This document shows positions 20,927-30,176 of a stretch of 64,000 nucleotides of DNA, piece after piece. The notes beneath the pieces were generated by a model. The model saw only the letters and a program-made list of their open reading frames with translations, did not search any database and was not told the DNA's origin. The stretch is from NCBI GenBank assembly GCA_017052515.1, contig JAFHKR010000039.1, forward strand, positions 1,736,001 to 1,800,000, read 5' to 3'. Origin of the DNA: Fictibacillus nanhaiensis (GTDB taxonomy: Bacteria > Bacillota > Bacilli > Bacillales > Fictibacillaceae). Both the position numbers and the translations under genes were made by a program. Every line of letters starts with the position of its first letter. Position 1 is the stretch's first letter.

Positions 20927-22078
20927 TTGATATATCTTGATAATGCCGCTACTACACCACTGTCAGATTCTGCACTTAACGCTTTCGCTCAAACTTCAAA
21001 AACGTATTTTCAAAATACGGAGAGTCTTCACGAAGGTGGTCTTGCAGCACGCGATCTATTAGAACATGCTCGTCGTTCTTTAGCTGAATCGTTAGGAAAA
21101 GAAAGTGAAGGAATCTATTTTACAGGCGGGGGTTCGGATGGTAATTTTCTAGCTATTACTTCGTTAGCACATGGAGCAAACGATAAAGGAAAACATATTA
21201 TCTCATCAAATATCGAACATCCTTCTGTTGATTACGCCCTTAGATTTTTAGAGAACAATGGGTATGAGATAACAAGAATACCCGTACAAAAAAACGGAAA
21301 GGTCTCGATTAACACGCTGCTGTCCTCTATTCGACCAGATACCACTCTGGTCACCATTCAGCATGTGAACAGTGAGACGGGAATCGTACAGAATATTAAA
21401 GAGATCAGTGAACGATTAAAAGAACATGATGTTTTGTTTCATAGTGATTGTGTTCAATCATTCGGAAAATGGGATAATCGTTATTTTCGTTCTATGTCTA
21501 TTGATGCTTTCACAATGTCTGCTCACAAGATACACGGCCCAAAAGGAACGGGTGCCGTGTATATCTCGCCATCTGTTCATATAGCACCTCTTCTCTCTGA
21601 AGTCACACATGAACGTGGATTTCGAGCTGGAACCGTTGATCTGCCCTCAATAGTAGCTTTTGTTACAGCAGCCGAAGAGGCATTTCATCTACAGCATAAA
21701 CATTATCAACATGCTGTCGACATGCGAAAACAATTCATTTCGTCTATACTTACAGATAAGAGCATAGTGTTTGAAGGGCATGATGACAGCTCTCCTTTTA
21801 TTATTCCAATCCGTGTTAAAGGGATGGAAGGTCAAATTGTGATGCAAGAACTTGATCGTCTAAAAATCGCTGTTTCAACAGGATCAGCTTGCAAAAACGG
21901 ACAACAAGCACCTTCTAAAACTTTACTTGCCCTTGGGAGAACAGAGAGTGAAGCTCATGAATTAGTTCGAATATCGACCAGTCATCAAACAACTTCTAAA
22001 GAAATCGTTTTACTGGGCAAAGCACTTATTAAAATAACAAATATATTTAGATCCGTTAGTGAGGGAATAACAAGATGA
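20927..22078 (+). CDS. nifS: cysteine desulfurase (NAD-cluster NifS)
   Basis: About 383 residues from a TTG at 20927, chosen because GAGGTGG lies 6 bases upstream and the protein then begins MIYLDNAATTP as in other NifS. PLP lysine in SAHKIHGPKG; active cysteine in STGSACKNGQQAPS. It provides sulfur for the NadA iron-sulfur cluster in B. subtilis (NadS role). It overlaps niaR by 4 bases and diverges from nadBCA. Confidence 0.94.
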   Translation: MIYLDNAATTPLSDSALNAFAQTSKTYFQNTESLHEGGLAARDLLEHARRSLAESLGKESEGIYFTGGGSDGNFLAITSLAHGANDKGKHIISSNIEHPSVDYALRFLENNGYEITRIPVQKNGKVSINTLLSSIRPDTTLVTIQHVNSETGIVQNIKEISERLKEHDVLFHSDCVQSFGKWDNRYFRSMSIDAFTMSAHKIHGPKGTGAVYISPSVHIAPLLSEVTHERGFRAGTVDLPSIVAFVTAAEEAFHLQHKHYQHAVDMRKQFISSILTDKSIVFEGHDDSSPFIIPIRVKGMEGQIVMQELDRLKIAVSTGSACKNGQQAPSKTLLALGRTESEAHELVRISTSHQTTSKEIVLLGKALIKITNIFRSVSEGITR

Positions 22079-22602
22079 GTAACGAGAAATTAAAAGGGGA
22101 TGAGAGACGTTCGCAGCTGATAGATTGGCTGATGAGCGCCAACAAGCCACTTAGTGGTTCGATTCTCGCCACGAAAACGAATGTTAGCAGACAGGTCATC
22201 GTACAAGACATGTCACTTTTAAAAGCAAGCGGTGAGCCGATTATGGCAACAGCTCAAGGTTATATCTACCTAAAGAACGACTCAAACAAACGATACTCTC
22301 GCGTGATTGCTGCCAATCATCCACCAGAAGAAACAACAAACGAACTCATAACAATCGTGGATTACGGAGTTACAGTTGAAGATGTGACCGTTGAACACCC
22401 TGTCTATGGGGATATTAAAGCTTCACTCAAACTCTCCACTCGTAAGGATGTTGAGGATTTGATCAGACGCCTAAGAGAAACAAATGCCAGCCTTTTGAGT
22501 GAATTAACAGAAGGCATTCACATGCACACTCTCTCATCAGATTCTGAAGAGAAACTCGATAAGGTATGTAGTGCCTTGAAGGAAAAAGGTTTCTTATTAT
22601 AA
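22075..22602 (+). CDS. niaR: NAD biosynthesis transcriptional repressor NiaR
   Basis: Protein of 175 residues. It has an N-terminal helix-turn-helix (RRSQLIDWLMSANKPLSGSI, then TNVSRQVIVQDMSLLKASG) and a C-terminal 3H domain with conserved His in VEHPVYGDI and GIHMHTL. In the family nicotinic acid is the co-repressor and nad operons are the targets. The 4-base overlap with nifS and the operator upstream fit autoregulation. Confidence 0.93.
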   Translation: MSNEKLKGDERRSQLIDWLMSANKPLSGSILATKTNVSRQVIVQDMSLLKASGEPIMATAQGYIYLKNDSNKRYSRVIAANHPPEETTNELITIVDYGVTVEDVTVEHPVYGDIKASLKLSTRKDVEDLIRRLRETNASLLSELTEGIHMHTLSSDSEEKLDKVCSALKEKGFLL

Positions 22603-22604
22603 GC

Positions 22605-22642
22605 TAAAAAAATCCCTAGCTGCATCAGCCAGGGATTTTTTC
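22605..22642. terminator. bidirectional terminator between niaR and pheB
   Basis: AAAAATCCCTAGCTG pairs across CATCA with the complementary arm and is followed by TTTTTT; A-rich on the other side. It serves both convergent genes. Confidence 0.8.
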
Positions 22643-23087
22643 ATGCGCCAGTTCCTACTACTTCGACTCGTTCAACGGTTTCCATCCGGTTCAAAGTGCT
22701 CAACAAGTCCTTCATATCTCCTTGAAGCATGTTCGTTTCAATCGTCAATGTAATATGAGCACGACCCTGCAGGGGAATCGTCTGATTAATCGTTAATACG
22801 TTACATCCTTGCGAAGCAACTACTGTTAACAAGCTTGACAGGGCACCGGATCTGTCTTCGAGGTGGAGCGAAAGTGTAATAATTTTTTCTTTTACCATCG
22901 TATGAAATGGAAAGATGCCATCACGGTATTTATAGAATGCACTTCTGCTCAAACCCACTTTTTCTGCAGCTTCTGCTACTGTCTTTACTTTTCCTCGTTC
23001 TAAAAGAGATTTTGCTTCCAACGCTTTTTGCATAGATTCTGACAAAACATCTTCTCTTACCATATAGTATTGCTGATCATTTTTCAT
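22641..23087 (-). CDS. pheB: ACT domain protein PheB
   Basis: Protein of 148 residues. The first part resembles a helix-turn-helix ([20 protein letters not shown]), followed by an ACT domain ([32 protein letters not shown]). It is the obg-linked pheB of Bacilli, thought to be regulatory for aromatic amino acid genes, but the function is unproven. In B. subtilis pheA follows it; here the stop meets the niaR terminator and pheA is absent. A 14-bp palindrome covers its likely -10. Confidence 0.88.
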   Translation of the reverse strand: MKNDQQYYMVREDVLSESMQKALEAKSLLERGKVKTVAEAAEKVGLSRSAFYKYRDGIFPFHTMVKEKIITLSLHLEDRSGALSSLLTVVASQGCNVLTINQTIPLQGRAHITLTIETNMLQGDMKDLLSTLNRMETVERVEVVGTGA

Positions 23088-23115
23088 TTAGCTTTCCTCC
23101 GGTGACTTTCTTTCC

Positions 23116-23129
23116 CCTATTATAATAGG
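23116..23129. promoter_or_regulatory. 14-bp palindrome at the pheB -10 region
   Basis: CCTATTATAATAGG is a perfect palindrome including TATAAT on the minus strand, about 29 bases before the pheB start. It could be an operator overlapping the promoter; the -35 is weak. Confidence 0.35.
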
Positions 23130-23169
23130 ATTAGTTCTCTACGTCTATCTCACGCGGACATTTGTATAC

Positions 23170-23200
23170 AAAAAAGACAGCCTGCACGCTAGGCTGTCCT
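23170..23200 (-). terminator. intrinsic terminator after obg
   Basis: GACAGCCT-gcacgct-AGGCTGTC hairpin; minus-strand transcript continues into TTTTTT. Confidence 0.8.
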
Positions 23201-23203
23201 CTT

Positions 23204-24490
23204 TTAGTCGATAAATTCGAACTCATATTTTAGGATTCGAACAACATCGCCATGCTCTGCTCCACGATCACGTAACGCTTGGTCTACACCAAGAGTACGC
23301 ATCTGTCTTGCAAAACGCTTTGTTGCTTCTTCTCGAGAAAAGTCTGTCATCTTAAACAGCTTTTCAATCTTCGGACCATTGATAACAAAAATACCTGCAG
23401 GGTCACGAGTGATATAGAAGCCAGCATCTTCTTTTTCATGCTTGTATAGAACTCTTTGCTGTTCTCCACCATCATCATGAATTAGTGGGAACTCAGGCGT
23501 TACCTCAAGAGTATCTGCTGTTGTAAAAAGAACTTCTCTGATACCTTGACGTGAAATCGCAGAAATCGGGAATACTTTAACATCTTCTCCCACTTTTTCT
23601 TTAAAGATCTCAAGGTTTTCCTCAGCACCTGGAATGTCCATTTTGTTTGCTAGAACAATCTGCGGACGTTCCATCAAACGCATGTTGTACTGATTAAGTT
23701 CATCGTTAATTTTCACGAAATCATCATAAGGATCTCGTCCTTCCATTCCAGACATGTCGATGACGTGTAGAATAACACGTGTTCGTTCAATATGTCTTAA
23801 GAATTGATGACCAAGTCCAATACCTTCGTGAGCACCTTCGATCAAACCTGGAAGGTCAGCCATTACAAAGCTTCTTCCATCTTCAACAGCAACAACTCCT
23901 AAGTTAGGAGTGATCGTAGTAAAATGATACTCGGCAATTTTCGGCTTCGCAGCTGAAACAATGGATAAGAAAGTTGATTTCCCAACGCTTGGGAATCCTA
24001 CTAATCCTACGTCAGCTAAAACTTTTAATTCTAATGTTACTTCTCGTTCTTCACCTGGTTCACCGTTCTCAGCAATTTCTGGAGCCGGATTTGCAGGAGT
24101 AGCAAAACGAGTGTTTCCACGGCCGCCTCTACCGCCTTTAGCGATGATCGCTTGTTGCTGATGATGTACAAGGTCAGCAATGGTCTCTCCTGTGTTAGCA
24201 TCTGTCACGACAGTGCCCGGAGGGACTTTAACAATCATATCGTTCGCTTTTTTTCCATGCATGCCCTTAGACATACCATGTTCACCTCGAGGGGCTTTAA
24301 AATGACGGTTGTAACGAAAATCCATTAGCGTACGTAATCCTTCTTCTACTTCAAAGATTACGTTTGCTCCTTTTCCTCCGTCACCACCTGCAGGACCACC
24401 GTCTGGAACGTATTTTTCACGGCGAAATGCAACCATTCCGTTTCCGCCGTCACCTGCTTTTAAATAAATCTTGACCTGATCGACAAACAT
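23204..24490 (-). CDS. obg: GTPase Obg
   Basis: Protein of 428 residues with three domains: the glycine-rich OBG fold (1-158, e.g. [19 protein letters not shown]), the GTPase domain with [12 protein letters not shown] (P-loop), [16 protein letters not shown] and NKMD, and a C-terminal OCT domain. It is essential for 50S assembly and, in Bacillus, for sporulation initiation and the general stress response. It lies 18 bases after spo0B, the classical pairing. Confidence 0.98.
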   Translation of the reverse strand: MFVDQVKIYLKAGDGGNGMVAFRREKYVPDGGPAGGDGGKGANVIFEVEEGLRTLMDFRYNRHFKAPRGEHGMSKGMHGKKANDMIVKVPPGTVVTDANTGETIADLVHHQQQAIIAKGGRGGRGNTRFATPANPAPEIAENGEPGEEREVTLELKVLADVGLVGFPSVGKSTFLSIVSAAKPKIAEYHFTTITPNLGVVAVEDGRSFVMADLPGLIEGAHEGIGLGHQFLRHIERTRVILHVIDMSGMEGRDPYDDFVKINDELNQYNMRLMERPQIVLANKMDIPGAEENLEIFKEKVGEDVKVFPISAISRQGIREVLFTTADTLEVTPEFPLIHDDGGEQQRVLYKHEKEDAGFYITRDPAGIFVINGPKIEKLFKMTDFSREEATKRFARQMRTLGVDQALRDRGAEHGDVVRILKYEFEFID

Positions 24491-24508
24491 TTCATTCTCC
24501 TCCTTCCA

Positions 24509-25048
24509 TTAGGAAGTTAACTGAATATCAAAATAACACTTATTTTCCTGATTATAGCTTTCGATGAGTAACATGCTTTTATGTGTTGAAAAAATATTTC
24601 TCAATACTTCATACGTATCCTTTTCATCTGTTAGAGCTCCTTGAAAAGCATAACAGACTCGAAGAGCTGCAGGATCAAAAGTAACAGTAAGTGAGTATTC
24701 ATCATAACCCGAAATGGAATTATTCAATACATCGCATACTTCTTTCGTCGTATGTAACAATTCCTCTTCAAATAAGCTAAAATCCCCGCTTTCACCATTT
24801 ACTTTTCCATACAATTTCACCGGATGCTTCAACCAATTATATGTTAATAAGTACTCCGATAAATTCGGGGTTTTCAGGTTAGAGATTCTTGATTCTTCCC
24901 GTGATAGTTCAATTACTTCATTCATAATCTCTTTTGCCCGCTCTGTGCGGCCAAGTGATAGGTTTGCTTTAATAAGCTGTAGCTGGTTTAGCCAGTCATG
25001 CCTGGCGTGGCGCAAAAGATCGACAGTTGTCCATTTGTTTGACATCAT
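24509..25048 (-). CDS. spo0B: sporulation initiation phosphotransferase Spo0B
   Basis: Protein of 179 residues. Relay protein that passes phosphate from Spo0F to Spo0A. The phosphorylated His is expected at His17 in RHARHDWLNQLQLIK, equivalent to B. subtilis His30. The C-terminal part is diverged, as usual for this fast-evolving protein. It shares a transcript with obg. Confidence 0.92.
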   Translation of the reverse strand: MMSNKWTTVDLLRHARHDWLNQLQLIKANLSLGRTERAKEIMNEVIELSREESRISNLKTPNLSEYLLTYNWLKHPVKLYGKVNGESGDFSLFEEELLHTTKEVCDVLNNSISGYDEYSLTVTFDPAALRVCYAFQGALTDEKDTYEVLRNIFSTHKSMLLIESYNQENKCYFDIQLTS

Positions 25049-25133
25049 CGCACTCCTAGCCTTTCCTTTTAATAGGGCTATACCTTACACCAACAAATTT
25101 AGCGCAGTACTTAATACTCTCACAAAGCAAAGA

Positions 25134-25163
25134 AAAAACTCTAACCAATCTGGTTAGAGTTTT
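25134..25163 (-). terminator. intrinsic terminator after rpmA
   Basis: AAACTCTAACCA-atc-TGGTTAGAGTTT hairpin with a T run on the minus strand. Confidence 0.8.
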
Positions 25164-25173
25164 CATCTCCCTC

Positions 25174-25464
25174 TTACGCTTCTTGCGCGATTGGGTAAAC
25201 ACTTACCTTTTTGCGGTCACGGCCATAACGTTCGAAACGTACAACTCCGTCTACCTTAGCAAATAGTGTGTCATCTCCGCCTTTACCTACGTTTGTACCA
25301 GGATAGATCTTAGTACCACGTTGACGGTAAAGAATTGAACCACCAGAAACGAATTGTCCATCAGCACGCTTAGCGCCTAGACGCTTAGACTGTGAGTCAC
25401 GACCATTCTTTGTGCTACCTACCCCTTTTTTAGAGGCAAAGTATTGAAGGTTTAATTTAAGCAT
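25174..25464 (-). CDS. rpmA: 50S ribosomal protein L27 (with cleaved leader)
   Basis: Protein of 96 residues from the ATG at 25464, 6 bases after GGAGGTG. The N-terminus [14 protein letters not shown] is the Firmicute L27 extension that Prp protease removes after Phe9. The [15 protein letters not shown] segment is typical of L27 near the peptidyl transferase centre. It overlaps the end of prp by 8 bases. Confidence 0.97.
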   Translation of the reverse strand: MLKLNLQYFASKKGVGSTKNGRDSQSKRLGAKRADGQFVSGGSILYRQRGTKIYPGTNVGKGGDDTLFAKVDGVVRFERYGRDRKKVSVYPIAQEA

Positions 25465-25810
25465 TCGTTGCACCTCCTTCATGTTCAGTCAATTTTATAT
25501 ACTCGCTGTATCCTTCTTCAATCGAAGCAAGTGATACAATCATGCCTTCCAAAAGCCACTGTGTTTTCTGATGTATAGAATCATTAAGATTATTCGGTAC
25601 ACTTAACGTTAGAAGACCACCATCTTCATGAGTAGTTACTTCTGGCTCATAGCCACAAAGCTTTTCTATCGCATTGATCGTACCAAACGACACCGCTGTA
25701 GCTGCTGCACAAACCAAATCTTGGCCATGTGGAGCGAAGTCAGCATGTCCTTCCATCGTAAACGAAAGTATGTCTTGATCTTTGTTCCTGTATATAGAAA
25801 CTAGAATCAT
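25457..25810 (-). CDS. prp: ribosomal-processing cysteine protease Prp
   Basis: Protein of 117 residues. The catalytic pair is at His22 (MEGHADFA) and Cys34 ([11 protein letters not shown]), the same numbering as characterised Prp. It cleaves the N-terminal extension of L27, encoded next door. It sits between rplU and rpmA, overlapping rpmA. Confidence 0.95.
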   Translation of the reverse strand: MILVSIYRNKDQDILSFTMEGHADFAPHGQDLVCAAATAVSFGTINAIEKLCGYEPEVTTHEDGGLLTLSVPNNLNDSIHQKTQWLLEGMIVSLASIEEGYSEYIKLTEHEGGATNA

Positions 25811-25815
25811 AAGAA

Positions 25816-26124
25816 TTACCCGTTAATTTTTTCAATCACAACTTTTGTGTATGGTTGACGGTGTCCTTGCTTACGACGGTAGTTCTTCTTCGCCTTAAAC
25901 TTGTAGACAACCACTTTTTCGCCACGGCCATGTTTTTCAACTGTTGCCGTAACTGTAGCACCTTCAACTAAAGGAGCTCCTACTTTCAAGCTATCTCCAC
26001 CTACCATCAATACATCCTCGAATGTTACTGACGCTCCAGCTTCAACATCTAGTTTTTCAACATAGATCGCTTGACCTTCTTCAACTCGAACTTGCTTACC
26101 ACCAGTTTGAATAATTGCGTACAT
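25816..26124 (-). CDS. rplU: 50S ribosomal protein L21
   Basis: Protein of 102 residues starting [27 protein letters not shown] precedes the ATG at 26124. An upstream open extension of 31 codons runs through the leader RNA and is not coding. The C-terminus [17 protein letters not shown] is the L21 signature. First gene of rplU-prp-rpmA. Confidence 0.97.
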   Translation of the reverse strand: MYAIIQTGGKQVRVEEGQAIYVEKLDVEAGASVTFEDVLMVGGDSLKVGAPLVEGATVTATVEKHGRGEKVVVYKFKAKKNYRRKQGHRQPYTKVVIEKING

Positions 26125-26226
26125 CAACGTGCACCTCCTCTTATACTCAGACTCGCCATCCCAGGTGTATATAAAATACTTAAAACCTGGTCTGTGCGGT
26201 TGGAGCGGGTGCTCCAAACACTAACG
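26125..26226 (-). ncRNA. candidate L21 leader RNA of rplU
   Basis: The 5' region before rplU folds into two hairpins: GGAGC-accc-GCTCC, and CCAGGT .. ACCTGG with an A/T-rich loop just before the ribosome site. The position matches the Firmicute ribosomal L21 leader, thought to bind L21 and control the operon. Called from structure and position only. Confidence 0.55.
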
Positions 26227-26262
26227 AAAAAAGGATACCATGTTTGGCACCCTTGTGTCAAT
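26227..26262 (-). terminator. rng terminator overlapping a candidate rplU promoter
   Basis: On the minus strand GGGTGCC-aaacat-GGTATCC (two G-T pairs) followed by TTTTTT ends rng. The same bases hold TTGACA (26257-26262) and TATCCT, 18 bases apart, a possible rplU promoter starting inside the rng stop codon. Confidence 0.5.
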
Positions 26263-27733
26263 GTGAATCTTTTAACATCCTGCTTCTTATTTCATCTATT
26301 TTCCCTGCTTGTCTCACTGTCATCTCCCGGTTAAACGAACTCGGAGATACAATCACAGAAATACCATGCTGATTCTCTAAAAACTTCAGCTTGTCAGGAT
26401 TCTTTTTCAGCCAATCAGAATAATGGCCTGGCACCTCAATCCATATAGCCTCGTCATCTTCGTATGTGTATTCTTTCAGGATTCGTTCCATCCTATAATA
26501 GAAGGTTTCCGGGCGAAGGATATATCCATCCATCATATGGCGATCGTACTTTGTTGCAAGAGTCTCAAGTAATGGAGGTCTTTCTTTTTTTCTCGTCATC
26601 TCAAACAAACCCATCTTCGTAAAGCCGTGTAAAATCATGGTAGTCGGATCGTTCTTTAATGCCTCTCGCAAAACTTTGTTGATCTGTTCTTTGTCTTCAT
26701 TTGATTGCATCGTAATAAAATCAATGACAATCATTCCCGCAATGTTACGTAATCGAAGCTGTTTCATGATTTCTTTTGCAGCGATCTTATTCGTTTCAAC
26801 CACAGTCTTGGAGCGATCTTTTTTTCCAGTGAATTTTCCGGTATTTACATCGATCACAGTTAGAGCTTCTGTCACATTAAAGTACAGAGAAGACCCGTTT
26901 TTTAACCATACGAGCGGTGAAAGCGTTTTTTCGATATCTGTTTCAATTCCTAATTTACTAAAAAGGGGTTCTTTTTCGTTGTACAACTTAACTTTGAATG
27001 GATTTTGAAAAGAAGCCGCATACTCTTTGACTTGGTGATAAGTCTCATAGTCATCCACTATAATTTCTTCCACGTCATGATTGAGCCATCTCTCTAAAAG
27101 TGGGTAGAAAAAATAAGGTTGTACAAGAAGAGCTGGTGCCTTTTTCGCATCAAAGCTTTTAAGTACTTCATCTAACTGTCTTCTCAGGTTTTCGAGCTCT
27201 TGATTCATTTCTACTTCAGGAAACTCTTCGCAACCCGTTCGAATAATCAATCCTTCGTTATCCCCCATAATAGAATCTCCCCAATCTTGAAGCCGTGTAC
27301 GTTGAGATTCTTTAATTTTTTTTGAAATTCCAATGTGTGGTGTGAACGGAAAGTAAACCAACAGATGACCCGTAAACGAGATGAGTGCTGTTAGTTTAAC
27401 GCCTTTATCCCCTGTCTCTTCTTTGACGACTTGAACAAGGATTGATTCTCCTTCTTTAATCAGGTTTGAGATGGATACTTTCTTTTGCTCTTCACCAGAA
27501 AGCTGTTGATAGGCTGGGAGATCGTCCTTATGAAGAAAACCGTTCTTGCTTGTTCCAATATCTACAAACACAGCTTGCATACCCGGTAAGACTTTTTGTA
27601 CTTTTCCTTTATAGATGTTTCCTGTTAACGGACTTTTGGTTGGTCTATGAACGGCACATTCAATCAGCTTTTCGTTCTCCAATAAAGCTGTTCGTTTTTC
27701 CATTCCTATTGCATTGATAACTACACGCTGCAT
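26258..27733 (-). CDS. rng: ribonuclease E/G family protein
   Basis: About 491 residues (start uncertain; a GTG 12 bases upstream is too close to GGGAG). An S1-like domain near 35-125 (GNIYKGKVQKVLPGMQAVFVDIG) is followed by the catalytic domain with VIDVNTGKFTG and the acidic metal-binding IVIDFITM segment. It lacks the long RNase E scaffold tail, so it is RNase G-sized. The family cuts single-stranded, 5'-monophosphate RNA. B. subtilis lacks this gene; several other Bacillaceae carry it beside spoIVFB and rplU. Confidence 0.92.
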   Translation of the reverse strand: MQRVVINAIGMEKRTALLENEKLIECAVHRPTKSPLTGNIYKGKVQKVLPGMQAVFVDIGTSKNGFLHKDDLPAYQQLSGEEQKKVSISNLIKEGESILVQVVKEETGDKGVKLTALISFTGHLLVYFPFTPHIGISKKIKESQRTRLQDWGDSIMGDNEGLIIRTGCEEFPEVEMNQELENLRRQLDEVLKSFDAKKAPALLVQPYFFYPLLERWLNHDVEEIIVDDYETYHQVKEYAASFQNPFKVKLYNEKEPLFSKLGIETDIEKTLSPLVWLKNGSSLYFNVTEALTVIDVNTGKFTGKKDRSKTVVETNKIAAKEIMKQLRLRNIAGMIVIDFITMQSNEDKEQINKVLREALKNDPTTMILHGFTKMGLFEMTRKKERPPLLETLATKYDRHMMDGYILRPETFYYRMERILKEYTYEDDEAIWIEVPGHYSDWLKKNPDKLKFLENQHGISVIVSPSSFNREMTVRQAGKIDEIRSRMLKDSH

Positions 27734-27775
27734 CGTTCCATTCACATCTCCCTGTTTTTTGCTCTGTCTCTTATT

Positions 27776-28627
27776 CTAACGAAAAACTTTTCCGATTGCA
27801 CACTCAGGAGAGTGATTATAAAAATAAGCTTCTAAAAGTTGTTTTTCATTGATCGTCGTAGGACTAAAATTCTTAATGACGATTGAATGCGTAACTCCCT
27901 TTACCAAATGATGAGTGACTTTTGAAAGTGACCATGTTGGAGGTACGATAATCGTACGGACATCCTTAATGTTTGATTGTTGTAATCTGTTCAGCAAGAA
28001 ACGCATGAATACAAAATGTCTGCTGCGCCATTCAAGAATATGAGCCAACCCTAAGAAAAGACAGATTACCCAAAGGTTCAAGTGTGATGGCTGTAATGAA
28101 AGCTGCCATGAACTACCTAGTACCAAGAAAACACCGGATCCTATTAAAAATTTCTGTTGTGCTTCTCTGTATGGAATCCATTTCGATACTAGAGCAAATA
28201 CCACTTTACCACCATCAAGTGGCCATATCGGAAGAAGATTAAATAAGAAAAGAGTTAAATTTAACAGAAAGAACCAATAAAAATCATCAGCAGAGATGAT
28301 GTTAGTCTGACTTAAGACATAAGCGACACCCGTAAGCCAAATGTGCTGTAGCGGCCCAAGAACAGCTACCCACACCTCCTCATGAAACGGACGTGTACCA
28401 TGTTCTTCAACAACAGCAGCCCCTCCAAACGGAAGAAGGTCTATTCTTGAAACTCTCCAATTAAAAAGACGGGCACCAGCAAAATGACCCATCTCATGAA
28501 TTAGAACTACGAAAAACCAAACGATGATCTCCCTAAAATGCCCTGTATAGACTGCACCAAAAATGACAACCCAAAAGGCGGGATTGATCTTTATTTTTCG
28601 TATGAATTCGATTATTAATTTAATCAA
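27776..28627 (-). CDS. spoIVFB: SpoIVFB intramembrane metalloprotease (site-2 protease)
   Basis: Protein of 283 residues with about six membrane segments. Zinc motif HEMGH at 44-48 and third ligand Asp138 in LPIWPLDGGK. In the mother cell it cleaves pro-sigma-K when released from SpoIVFA and BofA inhibition. The C-terminal CBS-like tail is present. It overlaps spoIVFA by 8 bases. Confidence 0.96.
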   Translation of the reverse strand: MIKLIIEFIRKIKINPAFWVVIFGAVYTGHFREIIVWFFVVLIHEMGHFAGARLFNWRVSRIDLLPFGGAAVVEEHGTRPFHEEVWVAVLGPLQHIWLTGVAYVLSQTNIISADDFYWFFLLNLTLFLFNLLPIWPLDGGKVVFALVSKWIPYREAQQKFLIGSGVFLVLGSSWQLSLQPSHLNLWVICLFLGLAHILEWRSRHFVFMRFLLNRLQQSNIKDVRTIIVPPTWSLSKVTHHLVKGVTHSIVIKNFSPTTINEKQLLEAYFYNHSPECAIGKVFR

Positions 28628-29351
28628 TATCGATCACCTTGCTAGGATCAATAAAGCTCTTGTCTTTTTTTATCGCAAAGTAAAATTTACCCGACTTCCC
28701 ATCCTTGCTCTGTGTTACCTTTCCCAATCGTGTTCCGCTTTCCACGTAATTGTATAGTTTTATGGACTTATCGATTTCCTTAAGATCTCCGTACCACGAT
28801 TCTTGTTCATCTGAATGTTGAATAATGACCGTATATCCGTGGTCTTCCTTCTTTCCAGCATAAACAATGTAACCACTCTTCGCTGTTTCAACATCTTCTT
28901 CTTTACCCGTTTCAATCACGATTCCTTTGCCGTTCGTACTGAACGTCTCGTACACTTTACCATTTGCAGGAACAGCAAATACTTCACTGACTTCTTCTGT
29001 TTTCTTTTCACTCTGTAACTTATCCTTTGGAAACAAAGCTAGTGGTTTTCCAAATTTATCTTCATACCAATCTTTTGCTGCCGCAAACTGAAACTCATCT
29101 TGATAGACGTGTTTGATAAATTTTTGTGCCTGTACGGTATGGTCATTATTATTCTTAAATGCGATACCTACGATTAAGAATAAGATAATAGAAAACATGA
29201 TCTGCATTAACATAGCATGACGGTTGAATAGAGGATGAGATTTCTCCGGTTCGTCCCTGGATGAGGTAACCGAGCTATTACTTTCTTTCGAACTGCCGTT
29301 CTTAGAAATATTACCGTACTTCTTTCGGATTTCATCTGCTCTATTTTTCAT
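28620..29351 (-). CDS. spoIVFA: SpoIVFA, inhibitor and anchor of SpoIVFB
   Basis: About 243 residues from the ATG at 29351 (GGAGGAA 5 bases upstream). Charged N-terminus, one membrane helix (about 60-80), then an extracytoplasmic LytM/M23-like domain (GYIVYAGKKEDHGYTVIIQH). The usual HxH zinc motif of the domain is absent (QHSDEQESWYGDL), so it is not an active peptidase, as expected. It holds SpoIVFB in a complex until the SpoIVB protease cleaves it. Confidence 0.92.
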   Translation of the reverse strand: MKNRADEIRKKYGNISKNGSSKESNSSVTSSRDEPEKSHPLFNRHAMLMQIMFSIILFLIVGIAFKNNNDHTVQAQKFIKHVYQDEFQFAAAKDWYEDKFGKPLALFPKDKLQSEKKTEEVSEVFAVPANGKVYETFSTNGKGIVIETGKEEDVETAKSGYIVYAGKKEDHGYTVIIQHSDEQESWYGDLKEIDKSIKLYNYVESGTRLGKVTQSKDGKSGKFYFAIKKDKSFIDPSKVIDID

Positions 29352-29382
29352 AACCGTTCCTCCATTTTTCTCATATATGTAC

Positions 29383-29411
29383 ATCCTATGACTTGTCCGT
29401 TGGAGATATGA
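29383..29411 (-). promoter_or_regulatory. candidate sigma-E promoter of spoIVFAB
   Basis: Minus strand TCATATC (29405-29411), 14 bases, CATAGGAT (29383-29390), against the sigma-E pattern TCATATT / CATACAAT. About 30 bases before the start codon. spoIVF is a sigma-E operon in B. subtilis. Confidence 0.5.
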
Positions 29412-29457
29412 GTAAATGGTCTAGAAGATTACCGCTTTCAGATAAATCGTTATTGAG

Positions 29458-29720
29458 AGTAAGTTGATTTCCGCTCCAGGTTGCGCGCTTTCCATGGGGC
29501 GACCGGTGAGCCTCCTGCCGCTTCGCGCCGTTAGGAGTCTCCACCTGTCTTGCTGCAGTGGCTAGCCCCTCGAGGTCAAAAGATGAAAGGTCCTAGAAGG
29601 CAAAGTGCACCTTCATAGCCCATTCATCTTTTGCTGGTCGGGGCTGAACGAGCCACTTTCACTTTTCGAACTGAGCGCTCGTCCCATAGGAGTCGGCAAC
29701 CTTCCGCTCCAATCAACTTG
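29458..29720 (+). repeat. dispersed palindromic repeat, copy 3 (long form)
   Basis: The left arm AGTTGATTTCCGCTCCAGG and right arm TCCGCTCCAATCAAC match the family, but an additional 125-130 bp module (TGGCTAGCCC, CGAGGTCAAA, CATCTTTTGCTGGTCGGG) interrupts the right half. The same module is found in copy 5. An open frame of 87 codons across it is not credible as a gene. Confidence 0.8.
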
Positions 29721-29982
29721 CAAATGTAGCAAAAAAAACAAAACTTCTTGAGTCAACTTGAATGGACGATATGTAGTGCAACACCACTTTTCTAGCTTCT
29801 CATAGGGTATGCGAAAAGAAAGCTCTCTCTTGTGGGTTTGTTTGACAACAAGGGAGCACAGATGCTTCTTCCACACCTAAATCCGAGATGGCTCAAGGTT
29901 TAAAAACAAGCATCCTGAAAAGTAAATCAGCATTTAGAAACAACAAAGCATGTGTTAAAAAGTTTTAAAAAACATCATTGAC
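29721..29982. other. intergenic stretch between two opposite repeat copies
   Basis: A/T-rich, no ORF with a ribosome site, no clear hairpin with a T run. Part of the 822-bp gene-free interval between spoIVFA and minD. Confidence 0.5.
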
Positions 29983-30120
29983 TAGTTGATTGGAGTGTAA
30001 GGTGCGAGACTCCTGCGGGACGAGCGGTCAGGTGAGACACTTAGAGGCGCAAAGCGGCAAGTGGCTCACCGATCGCCCCGCGGAAAGCGAGCATCCTGGA
30101 ACGGAAATCAACTACTTTCA
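29983..30120 (-). repeat. dispersed palindromic repeat, copy 4
   Basis: Short form in the opposite orientation to copy 3: GTTGATTGGAGTG at the left and CTGGAACGGAAATCAACTAC at the right, with GGTCAGGTGAGAC / GGCTCACCGATCG inner arms. Begins about 25 bases beyond the minD terminator. Confidence 0.85.
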
Positions 30121-30144
30121 AATTTTACAGAGAAATAAGCCCAA

Positions 30145-30176
30145 TAAAAAAAGCATCAGCGAAAGCCGATGCTTTA
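30145..30176 (-). terminator. intrinsic terminator after minD
   Basis: AAAGCATC.GC-gaaa-GC.GATGCTTT hairpin followed by TTTTTTT on the minus strand; overlaps the minD stop. Confidence 0.8.

Noticed and set aside
29613-29876. 87-codon minus-strand frame in the spoIVFA-minD gap
   Set aside because: It runs through palindromic repeat copy 3, has no ribosome site, and similar peptides would arise from every copy.
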